NCBI GenBank assembly: GCA_019232905.1
Contig: JAFANA010000031.1
Coordinates: 1 to 47,359, forward strand
DNA: 47,359 nt
Reading direction: 5' to 3'
From: Vulcanimicrobiota bacterium
GTDB taxonomy: Bacteria > Vulcanimicrobiota > Vulcanimicrobiia > Vulcanimicrobiales > Vulcanimicrobiaceae
Below, one piece after another: positions 26,073 through 33,446 of this stretch. Position numbers and translations under genes: made by a program. The notes under the pieces are model-generated. The model was not told where the DNA came from. It saw nothing but the letters and a program-made list of their open reading frames with translations, and ran no database searches. Position 1 is the stretch's first letter. Each line of letters starts with the position of its first letter.

Positions 26073-26928
26073 GGTGATCATCAGTGCGGACGATTTCGGC
26101 ATTTCCGATGAGGTCAATGAAGCGGTCGAGGCTGCGCATCGTAACGGCGTCCTGAACACGACGAGCCTGATGGTTGCCGCGCCGGCAACGGCGGACGCCG
26201 TCCGTCGCGCGCGCGCTCTCGATGACTTACACGTCGGTCTGCACGTCGTGCTCGTGAATGGACGGCCGAAACTGCCGCCGGAGCGCGTCCCTTTGCTGGT
26301 CGATCGCAACGGTGAGTTTGCGACGGATCTCGCGGCTGCGGGGGTCAATTTCTTCTTCCGTCCCGGCGTCCGGCGCCAACTCGAAGCAGAGATTCGCGCG
26401 CAGTTCGATGCGTTCGCAGCGACCGGACTCCCTCTCGATCACGTGAACGCGCAAAACCACATGCACGTTCATCCGACGGTGCTCGGCATCATCCTCAAAG
26501 TCGGGAAAGAGTACGGCCTGCGCGCCGTTCGCGTCCCCTTCGAACCGTTTCTGCCGTCCTGGCGCAGCATGCGGACTGCGATGCCGCAGCGCTTCGCAAA
26601 CGCCGTGTTCCTGTGGCCGTGGCTTTCACTCATGAAGCAGCGCCTGCGCGGCGCCGGCATCGCGACGAACGATTACGTCTTCGGGATGAACGACACGGGA
26701 CACATGACCGCCGAGCGCGTCGTGCAGTTCATTGCGCATCTGCCGCGCGGCGTCTCGGAACTGTACTTCCATCCGGCGACGACGCGCTGGGCGGAATCAC
26801 GCGGAATGGACGACTACGATTTCGCGGGCGAATATGCGGCACTCGTCGCCCCGTCGGTCATCGAAGCGCTGCGCGGTTCCGGCGCGCGCAGCATAAGTTA
26901 CACGCGGCTCGCAAACGGTGCTGCGTAG
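26065..26928 (+). CDS. hpnK: Hopanoid-associated deacetylase HpnK (YdjC/ChbG-like)
   Basis: A 287-residue carbohydrate-deacetylase-fold protein. It starts with the metal-binding ISADDFGISDEVNEAV strand. It has HVGLHVVLVNG, the His-rich DHVNAQNHMHVHPTVL loop and a late ELYFHPATT segment. HpnK removes acetyl from N-acetylglucosaminyl-bacteriohopanetetrol made by HpnI. The ATG at 26065 overlaps the diiron gene; the hpnI GTG lies inside its last codons. Key metal residues are all present. Confidence 0.93.
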   Translation: MREVIISADDFGISDEVNEAVEAAHRNGVLNTTSLMVAAPATADAVRRARALDDLHVGLHVVLVNGRPKLPPERVPLLVDRNGEFATDLAAAGVNFFFRPGVRRQLEAEIRAQFDAFAATGLPLDHVNAQNHMHVHPTVLGIILKVGKEYGLRAVRVPFEPFLPSWRSMRTAMPQRFANAVFLWPWLSLMKQRLRGAGIATNDYVFGMNDTGHMTAERVVQFIAHLPRGVSELYFHPATTRWAESRGMDDYDFAGEYAALVAPSVIEALRGSGARSISYTRLANGAA

Positions 26929-28156
26929 CCTCGCGGCGCTTGGTGCGGGACTCGCTTTCGCACTCACCGGCGCCGCAGTCGCCTACGACCTTATCGCGGC
27001 CGCGCGACTGCGAGGGCTGCGCGGGCGCTCGGCCCCGGCTACCTCCGCGACGATACCGGTAACCGTCTTCAAACCGGTGGCCGGCGTCGAAGCGGAATTG
27101 TTCGAGAATCTTTGTTCGTTCGTCGATCAGCAGTATCCGCAATTCCAAGTGATCTTCGGCGTCGCGCGCGGTTCCGATCCGGCGATAGAAGTGATCGAGC
27201 GCGTGATGGCGCGCTTTCCGCACGCCGATCTTGCGCTTACGGTCGGGAACGGCAGCGCGAACGGGAATCCGAAGATTGCGAATCTCTCGACGATGATGGA
27301 ACGGGCCAAATACGACCTCTTCGCCATTGCCGACGCCGATATGCGCGTCGATCCGTCGTATCTCTCAACGATCGTTTCGGCGTTCGACGATCCACGTGTC
27401 GGTGCCGTCACGTGTCTGTACTGCGGGGAACCTACCGGCGGGTTTGCTTCCGGGCTCGGCGCGATGTACATCAACGAGCAGTTTGCGCCGTCGGTGCTCG
27501 TTGCGAATCTCGTCGAACCGCTGACCTATTGTTTCGGATCGACGATGGCGGTGCGGCGCGCGGTGCTCGACGAAATCGGCGGACTCGAAGCACTCCACGC
27601 GTACATCGGCGACGATTATCTGCTGGGAAAACGCGTAAGCGAACGCGGATACATCGTCGGTCTTGCCCCGTATGTCGCACGAAATATCGTGCACGAGCCG
27701 AATCTGCGCTCGCTCCTGCGGCACGAGTTGCGCTGGGCGCGAACGATTCGAGCGCAGCGGCCCTCGGGTTATGCTTCGCTTTTCGTCACGCAGCCGTTAA
27801 TGTGCGCTGCGCTGCTTCTCGCAGCGACGAGCGCGTCGCAACCGGCGTGGATTGTACTCGCTGCTGCCGTGAGTGCGCGGGCCCTGCTCGCGGGAGCCGC
27901 AAGCCGCGCGTTCAACGTACCGCTTGCGCCGCTTTGGGCGCTCCCCGTTCGGGATGCGCTGTCCGCCGCTGTTTGGATCGGGGGCTTCTTTACGCAAGAG
28001 GTGCGTTGGCGCGAGCGTACCTATTCCGTCGGCGACGACGGGCGCGTCGCAACAGCCGCGTCAGCCTCCGGTGACTCATTCATCTCGCGCCATCCACGAC
28101 AACAGCAAGACGATAAGCGGGATCGCGATGTCGCCGAGCCACAGGATCAATCCTGA
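26918..28156 (+). CDS. hpnI: Hopanoid glycosyltransferase HpnI (ceramide glucosyltransferase-like)
   Basis: A 412-residue GT2/GT21-type membrane glycosyltransferase. It has an N-terminal helix, VTVFKPVAGVEAELFENL, a DxD-type ADADMRVD, GDDYLLGKRVSERG, and the R/QxxRW-like RHELRWARTIRAQ. Three C-terminal hydrophobic segments follow. HpnI attaches N-acetylglucosamine to bacteriohopanetetrol. It starts at GTG, 11 bases inside hpnK. The last 27 residues run over the 3' end of the convergent DUF6790 gene and look unlike family sequence, so the original stop may have been lost. Confidence 0.93.
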   Translation: MLRSLAALGAGLAFALTGAAVAYDLIAAARLRGLRGRSAPATSATIPVTVFKPVAGVEAELFENLCSFVDQQYPQFQVIFGVARGSDPAIEVIERVMARFPHADLALTVGNGSANGNPKIANLSTMMERAKYDLFAIADADMRVDPSYLSTIVSAFDDPRVGAVTCLYCGEPTGGFASGLGAMYINEQFAPSVLVANLVEPLTYCFGSTMAVRRAVLDEIGGLEALHAYIGDDYLLGKRVSERGYIVGLAPYVARNIVHEPNLRSLLRHELRWARTIRAQRPSGYASLFVTQPLMCAALLLAATSASQPAWIVLAAAVSARALLAGAASRAFNVPLAPLWALPVRDALSAAVWIGGFFTQEVRWRERTYSVGDDGRVATAASASGDSFISRHPRQQQDDKRDRDVAEPQDQS

Positions 28157-28582
28157 GTTATTCGGCGCGTAGTTGTGTTGATGCTGCATCTGACTGATGT
28201 GTTGCGCGGCGGCAGCGAGCAGAAAGATCGAATACGGGAGCGTCATCGCGAGACGAAACGCATAGCCGCGCCAAAGCGACATCAAGGCCGTCAGGCCGTA
28301 CCCGATTTCAAACCATCCCAGTTCGTATTGAAACGGACTATTCTGCCAGCCGATGCTTGCCGCGACCATGTTGCCGGCGTACGCGTGAAAGATTCCGGCA
28401 TAAATGTTCGCCAGTCCGTACACATAGAAAAGCAACTCGCCCCATAAGATATACGCGCCGTCGATCGGACGCCGCCCGATGCGCGCGCGACGAAGTTTTA
28501 GGATCCACGCAACGATTGCGACGAGCAGCAGTACGACGAAGAAGTTGGAGAGGATAAACTTGATGACCTCGCCGGCGATCAA
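28076..28582 (-). CDS. DUF6790-like small membrane protein
   Basis: A 168-residue protein with four to five hydrophobic helices, including an N-terminal ILSNFFVVLLLVAIVAWILKL. The central signature GWQNSPFQYELGWFEIGYGL is seen in the DUF6790 group of small membrane proteins. Function unknown. The TTG start overlaps the TGA of the upstream hydrolase (TTGA), so translation is coupled. It is the last gene of the leftward operon headed by the solute-binding lipoprotein, and its 3' end overlaps hpnI by 81 bases on the other strand. Confidence 0.8.
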   Translation of the reverse strand: MIAGEVIKFILSNFFVVLLLVAIVAWILKLRRARIGRRPIDGAYILWGELLFYVYGLANIYAGIFHAYAGNMVAASIGWQNSPFQYELGWFEIGYGLTALMSLWRGYAFRLAMTLPYSIFLLAAAAQHISQMQHQHNYAPNNSGLILWLGDIAIPLIVLLLSWMARDE

Positions 28583-30213
28583 TCGCGTACTCCTTCTACG
28601 TGGCTTGTGATAACGTCGAGTGCGCCTAAGTGCTCTTTGCCTTTATATTTCGACGACCGCCAAAACCAGGCGTCGTACAGATAATCGCCGTGCAACAGCC
28701 AATGCGTAAGCGTCATGCGTTTATGTCCGCGCTCGTTCCAGCAAATCTCGCGGCCGCCGCTGCCGTCCATCCACTCCGGCTGCCCTTCGCGTTCTTCATG
28801 AATTACGCGCGACGACTCCATCGATTCGCCGGGCTTCAAATACGAACGATACGACCTGATTTCATTGCAGAGCGGATCTTGGAAATACCAGTAATTCGCC
28901 CAAAAGACGCCGTGGCCGTTGGGCCGATCGAGCGCTTTCGGATTGCACGTGAAGATCGTTCCATACGCGTCGTTTCGCCAGTGTTCGAACGATGCGGTCG
29001 GCGTCGCGCCCGAAACGTCGAAGAAGTAGCGTGTCTTTTCGAGTGACGAACCGGCCGTTATAAACGCCCGAATACGATCGAATTCTTCTCGCGTGACCGC
29101 TCCTTGGAGTGAGAGCTGATAGAGCCGCGTGAGCGCGTCCATGGCGATCGTCGCACCCAAGCTGTGCGCCAAGACGATCACGCGGTCATAGCGACGGCCG
29201 CCGTTGAGCTGCGGCGAGATCGCCCGCATCAGCGCCTCGACCGTCACGTCTAAGATGCGATCGCGCATTCCATAGAAGCGCGAATCGTTCTCGTCGCGCG
29301 TCGTGTAAATTTCAACGTCCCCGAAGAAGCCGACCATGAAGCCGATCAAGAGCGCATAGCCGAGCTGGAACGCGACGAAGATCACGACGATCAATCCGAC
29401 GCCGCGCCAGCCGAGGACGCCGTTCGGAAACTTTGCAAGCGCCATCCCTACGATGCATGCGCCGCCGAGCGTGACGAGTACGACGATCGCAATGACGCGA
29501 TGCCAAACGGCCTTAGGGTTGCGCACGAGCGCCTTGCGCTGCACGATGAGCTTCCAAATGGCGACGAGGGCCTGGGTGACCAAGAAACCGCCGATGAGCC
29601 CGACGAAAAGCCACACGACGATCTTGATCGGCACGCCGCCGATACCGCTGGCGTTTGCATTGAGTGTCGTGATGAATTCGTTCGGATTCGTGTTTTTGAT
29701 CAATCCCGTCACGGTGAGGACACGGACGAACGATTGCCAGACCGCGCTCAGCGACACGAAAAACAACCCGAACGCGAGCACGAGCGCGCCGCCGATGTAG
29801 CCGTAGTCAAAGAATTGCTTTTGCCAGCTCGCGTTATAGCTTGCGGTCGTGTTCAGCGGAACGAAAACGACGCGGAGAATCCAATTGACGACCCACAGCC
29901 AATTGGTGCCGCCTTTAGAGATCGGGCTCCAGTACGCTTCGATGACGTCGAAGAAGCTGCCGTCGGGAGCGTTCGGATCGCTGTCGCTGTCGCGATGGAC
30001 GCGGCTCGTCGTCGGCAGCGGTTCTTCGTCGCCATGATCGAGCACGTTGCCGGGATTGACGACGTCAACGACCCATTCGCCCGCTGCTCCGCAGTTCTCG
30101 TTCAATTGGTCGCAGAGCAAGCCTGAGACCTGGTCTTGAAATTCGTACCGCGGATGCGACGCGACGCCGTGCACGCATACGACCGCGATGCGCCGTGCGG
30201 TTAGATCTTCCAT
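28579..30213 (-). CDS. Membrane-embedded alpha/beta-hydrolase-like protein
   Basis: About 544 residues with a split arrangement. An N-terminal hydrolase strand carries an HG oxyanion motif (VVCVHGVASHP). Four to five hydrophobic helices follow around residues 120-310, then the nucleophile elbow VIVLAHSLGATIAMDA (GxSxG as AHSLG, near 350). The soluble C-terminus is rich in Trp and His. The layout suggests a lipase/esterase acting at the inner membrane. No described family came to mind. Two ATGs 15 bases apart (30228 and 30213) are possible and both overlap the stop of the solute-binding gene. It is translationally coupled to the DUF6790 gene. Confidence 0.75.
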   Translation of the reverse strand: MEDLTARRIAVVCVHGVASHPRYEFQDQVSGLLCDQLNENCGAAGEWVVDVVNPGNVLDHGDEEPLPTTSRVHRDSDSDPNAPDGSFFDVIEAYWSPISKGGTNWLWVVNWILRVVFVPLNTTASYNASWQKQFFDYGYIGGALVLAFGLFFVSLSAVWQSFVRVLTVTGLIKNTNPNEFITTLNANASGIGGVPIKIVVWLFVGLIGGFLVTQALVAIWKLIVQRKALVRNPKAVWHRVIAIVVLVTLGGACIVGMALAKFPNGVLGWRGVGLIVVIFVAFQLGYALLIGFMVGFFGDVEIYTTRDENDSRFYGMRDRILDVTVEALMRAISPQLNGGRRYDRVIVLAHSLGATIAMDALTRLYQLSLQGAVTREEFDRIRAFITAGSSLEKTRYFFDVSGATPTASFEHWRNDAYGTIFTCNPKALDRPNGHGVFWANYWYFQDPLCNEIRSYRSYLKPGESMESSRVIHEEREGQPEWMDGSGGREICWNERGHKRMTLTHWLLHGDYLYDAWFWRSSKYKGKEHLGALDVITSHVEGVRD

Positions 30214-31802
30214 GACCACGCGTTCCATGTCGGCAAGAAGGCATTCGGCGCAAAACCGGCGAGACGGTCGCGATACGCATAGATATAATTTGCGTTAAAG
30301 AGGTAGAGTAATGGAACGTCGCGCGCTGCGATCCGGCCGATTGCGCCGTAGAGCGCTTTCCGTTCGCTCTGAGAGACCGACGCGATCGCGCGCGCTTCCA
30401 ATACATCGACGTGCGGATCGCACCACCGCATGTAATTCGAGGCGCCGTTGCACGAAAGCACGTAGGCATCGTCGGGATCGGCGCCCATCGTAAAGGGAAC
30501 GTAGGCGAGGTCGAAGCCGCCGCTTGCTAGCGTTCCGCTCTTCGGCAGAAACAACTGCGCGTTACTGACGCTCTTGATCGTCACGTCGATTCCTCGTTCG
30601 CGCAGTGCGGCTTGCACGGTCGTCGCCACGCGGACACCGGTCATGGATTCCGGGAATTGCACGTAGGTTAGGTGGAGCGGAACACCGTTGCGCCGGCGCA
30701 ATCCGTCCGCACCGCGACGCCAACCCGCGGCGTCGAACACGGCATCCGCGGCGCCCGGGTCGTAGGCGGGCTCACGGATCGAGGGATCGTACGCCCAAGA
30801 GAATTGCGGCTGCATCATGTTCGTGACGGGATATTTGCCGAGCGTGATCTTCTTGCTGATGCCGTCCCGATCGACCGACATCGCGATCGCGCGGCGAACG
30901 TTGACGTCATCAAGCGGCGCATGTGCGGTGTTCATCACGAGTGCGGCCACGACGGCCGTCGGTGTTGTGACAAAACGAACGTGCGGATCGCGCGCTACGA
31001 TTTGATACTGGGCCGGCGCAATGAGGTTCCAGTCGAGCGTTCCGGATTGCAGCATGACGAGGTTCGTCGACGGATCGGGCGCGATGCGAACGTCGAGCGC
31101 TTCGCTCTTCGCCGGCCCGCGCCAGTAGTGCGGATTGCGCACGTACGAAAGTGAGTCGCCGTGCTTCCAGGCGCGAAAGAGAAACGGGCCGTCACCAACA
31201 GACGGGGCCGCATTAAACGGCGCTTGCGCGAGCGGTTCCTCGCCGCGCAGCACATGTGCGGGAAGCACAAACTGTGGCGACGTTCCGTACGAGAAGTACG
31301 TCATCACCGCCGGCGCCCATGCGCGCCTCAAATGAACGACGACCGTGTGCTGGTCCGGTGCGTTCGCACGATCGATCAAATCGTATCCCTCACGCGAACG
31401 CACCGGATTGCGCGGATCGAGAATCGCATGCAGGGTGTAGAGCACGTCGCCGCTCGTCACAAGCGCGCCGTCGCTCCAGTGCACGTTGCGGCGCAAATGA
31501 TAGATGATGGTGCGTCCGTCCCCGCTCACGCCGCCGTTTTCAAGCGTAGGAATGCGGTCGAGGAGGGCCGGTACGGGGTGACCGGCTGCATCCAGATCGA
31601 TGAACGGCTCGAAGCTCAGGCGGGCGACCTGCTGCTCGACCGACGATGCGTCCGGATGCAAGAAGAGCGGATTAAGAGACGCCGGGTCGGCGGCTAAATC
31701 GAACCGCACGGCGCCGGCGGCGGCGGGGGGAGCCGCAGCGGGCCGGGAGCACGCCGAAGCCGCGAAGACGGCAGCAAGTAAGGCAAGCGTCGTAAGCCGC
31801 AT
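30201..31802 (-). CDS. Peptide/oligosaccharide ABC-type solute-binding lipoprotein (SBP family 5)
   Basis: A 533-residue family 5 extracellular solute-binding protein. The lipobox AASAC at the end of the signal peptide should anchor it in the membrane. Family landmarks include FDLAADPASLNPLFL, FEPFIDLDAAGHPVPALLD, LRRNVHWSDGALVTSGDVLYT, VGDGPFLFRAWKHGDSL and VRRAIAMSVDRDGI. Such proteins deliver peptides or nickel/opines to permeases, but no permease or ATPase gene is near. It starts with ATG four bases after a 6-bp GC hairpin on the mRNA and heads a three-gene operon. Divergent from the lrp gene. Confidence 0.92.
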   Translation of the reverse strand: MRLTTLALLAAVFAASACSRPAAAPPAAAGAVRFDLAADPASLNPLFLHPDASSVEQQVARLSFEPFIDLDAAGHPVPALLDRIPTLENGGVSGDGRTIIYHLRRNVHWSDGALVTSGDVLYTLHAILDPRNPVRSREGYDLIDRANAPDQHTVVVHLRRAWAPAVMTYFSYGTSPQFVLPAHVLRGEEPLAQAPFNAAPSVGDGPFLFRAWKHGDSLSYVRNPHYWRGPAKSEALDVRIAPDPSTNLVMLQSGTLDWNLIAPAQYQIVARDPHVRFVTTPTAVVAALVMNTAHAPLDDVNVRRAIAMSVDRDGISKKITLGKYPVTNMMQPQFSWAYDPSIREPAYDPGAADAVFDAAGWRRGADGLRRRNGVPLHLTYVQFPESMTGVRVATTVQAALRERGIDVTIKSVSNAQLFLPKSGTLASGGFDLAYVPFTMGADPDDAYVLSCNGASNYMRWCDPHVDVLEARAIASVSQSERKALYGAIGRIAARDVPLLYLFNANYIYAYRDRLAGFAPNAFLPTWNAWSWKI

Positions 31803-31806
31803 CCAA

Positions 31807-31825
31807 GCGGGGTTCGCCGCCCCGC
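31807..31825 (-). promoter_or_regulatory. GC hairpin immediately before the solute-binding gene start
   Basis: GCGGGG and CCCCGC pair with a seven-base loop. On the minus-strand transcript the stem ends four bases before the ATG, in the place where a ribosome site should lie. It may limit or control translation; no separate purine-rich site is visible. Confidence 0.35.
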
Positions 31826-31837
31826 GTTCCGTAGCCC

Positions 31838-31866
31838 TTGCCCGAATAAATCGGGGGTGCTATAGT
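31838..31866 (+). promoter_or_regulatory. Predicted promoter of lrp-kdd-kamA with AsnC-type palindrome in the spacer
   Basis: TTGCCC at 31838-31843 and TATAGT at 31861-31866 are exactly 17 bases apart. The spacer holds a perfect inverted repeat, CCCGA-ATAAA-TCGGG (31841-31855), 15 bp with an AT-rich centre, the size and style of sites bound by Lrp/AsnC proteins. Such a site would let the regulator encoded 44 bases downstream control its own operon. Confidence 0.55.
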
Positions 31867-31909
31867 CAGTTGGCCGAACGGATGCGGGCACAACGCGCTG
31901 GTGGGACGA

Positions 31910-32380
31910 ATGATAGTAGCAAACGACGAACTCGATGAACTCGACATACAAATCTTAGAAGCGTTGCAGCGCAACGCTCGTTCGACGTTCGCGGAATTGG
32001 GCGCGATCGTCGGCCTCAAGCCGCCTGCCGTGCACGATCGCGTCAAGCGGCTCGAACAGCGCGGTCACATACGCGGTTACGCCGCGCAGCTCGACGGAAA
32101 GCGTCTGGGCCTCGAGCTCGTTGCATTCGTGAGCTGTTACACGTCGCCCGACTGCATCTACGACGACTTCACCCGCGCGCTCTCGGCGCTGCCGGAAGTC
32201 TGCGAGATTCACTCGGTCGCGGGCGAGGAAACGTTCGTGTGCAAAGTGGTCACGCGCTCCACGCAGCACCTCGACGACCTTCTGGGCCGTTTGAAATCGA
32301 TGCCCGGGATGGCGCGCACGAAGACTACGATCGTCCTCACGACGCCGTTCGATCGCGGCGGAATTTCGGTGATGTCATGA
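31910..32380 (+). CDS. Lrp/AsnC family transcriptional regulator
   Basis: A 156-residue protein with an N-terminal winged HTH (LDELDIQILEALQRNARSTFAELGAIVGLKPPAVHDRVKRLEQRG, residues about 10-55) and a C-terminal RAM ligand-binding domain. The RAM part includes YDDFTRALSALPEVCEIHSVAGEETFVCKVV. Lrp/AsnC proteins respond to amino acids; here the next two genes degrade lysine, so lysine or a product is the probable ligand. The ATG at 31910 was chosen over a GTG three codons earlier. The stop overlaps the kdd ATG (ATGA), so regulator and enzymes form one operon. Confidence 0.94.
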   Translation: MIVANDELDELDIQILEALQRNARSTFAELGAIVGLKPPAVHDRVKRLEQRGHIRGYAAQLDGKRLGLELVAFVSCYTSPDCIYDDFTRALSALPEVCEIHSVAGEETFVCKVVTRSTQHLDDLLGRLKSMPGMARTKTTIVLTTPFDRGGISVMS

Positions 32381-33441
32381 ACGTTGCGTCCGAACAACAC
32401 GTTCACCCGCTCGGCACGCATCGCGTGATCGATCCGCCCGGCGCGATGCCGCAGAGCGCATGGAAGGTCGATAATACGCCGGTTGCGTTCGAGAACGAGA
32501 TTCTCTGCGACGTCGAAGTGCTCAACATCGATTCGGCTTCGTTCAAGCAAATCGCCGACGCCTGCGGCGGCGATGAAGCGAAGATCGAGGAACACGTGCT
32601 CGGCATCGTGCGCGAACGCGGCAAGCAGCACAATCCGGTCACCGGAAGCGGCGGTATGTTCATTGGATACGTGAGCAGCATCGGCGAGCGTATTCGCGAA
32701 CGGATGGATCTCAAACCCGGCGACCGGATCGCCTCGCTCGTGTCACTCACACTTACGCCGCTGCACATCGAAGCGATCACGCGTATCGACGTCGCAACGG
32801 GCCGTATCTGGATTCGCGGAAAAGCGATTCTTTTCGAGTCGGGCTTGTGGGCGAAGCTTCCGGCGGATATCGACGAAAACGTGGCGCTTGCGGTGCTCGA
32901 CGTTGCCGGCGCACCCGCGCAAGTGCAGCGTCTGTGCAAACCGGGGCAAACCGTCGTCGTCATCGGCGCGGACGGGAAGAGCGGCTTGCTTTCGTGCGCG
33001 CAAGCAAAAGCGCGAGTCGGGCCGGAAGGCGTCGTCATCGGCGTTGCGCCTTCGAAAGCGACGCCGTCGGCGCGTGTGCTCGAAGAAGGCGGATTTGTCG
33101 ATCATTTCGTTGTGGCTGACGCGCGTAACGCGCTCGAACTGAGCGAGACCGTCGCCGCAGTTGCGCCGGAGCTCGCCGATATCACGATCAACTGCGTCAA
33201 CGTGCCGAACACCGAACTCGGTTCGATTCTCTGCACGAAGCAAGACGGCATCGTGTACTTCTTCTCGATGTCGACCTCGTTTACGGCCGCCGCACTCGGT
33301 GCCGAAGGCGTCGGAAAAGATATCACCATGATCGTCGGCAACGGGTATGCCAAAGGGCACGCCGACACCGCGCTGCAGACGCTGCGCGACAATCCGCGCA
33401 TCCATCAGTACTTCGACGAGAAGTACGCGAACAAAGGATAG
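32377..33441 (+). CDS. kdd: L-erythro-3,5-diaminohexanoate dehydrogenase
   Basis: A 354-residue MDR-like dehydrogenase matching the lysine-fermentation enzyme Kdd. The N-terminus is HRVIDPPGAMPQSAWKVDN, followed by LNIDSASFKQIADACGGD and GMFIGYVSSIGERI. A nucleotide-binding stretch VVVIGADGKSGLLSCAQAKA lies near residues 190-210. It oxidatively deaminates 3,5-diaminohexanoate to 3-keto-5-aminohexanoate with NAD(P)+. It starts in the lrp stop and ends six bases before kamA. The aminomutase that makes its substrate from beta-lysine (KamDE) is not in the window. Confidence 0.92.
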   Translation: MNVASEQHVHPLGTHRVIDPPGAMPQSAWKVDNTPVAFENEILCDVEVLNIDSASFKQIADACGGDEAKIEEHVLGIVRERGKQHNPVTGSGGMFIGYVSSIGERIRERMDLKPGDRIASLVSLTLTPLHIEAITRIDVATGRIWIRGKAILFESGLWAKLPADIDENVALAVLDVAGAPAQVQRLCKPGQTVVVIGADGKSGLLSCAQAKARVGPEGVVIGVAPSKATPSARVLEEGGFVDHFVVADARNALELSETVAAVAPELADITINCVNVPNTELGSILCTKQDGIVYFFSMSTSFTAAALGAEGVGKDITMIVGNGYAKGHADTALQTLRDNPRIHQYFDEKYANKG

Positions 33442-33446
33442 GGCAC

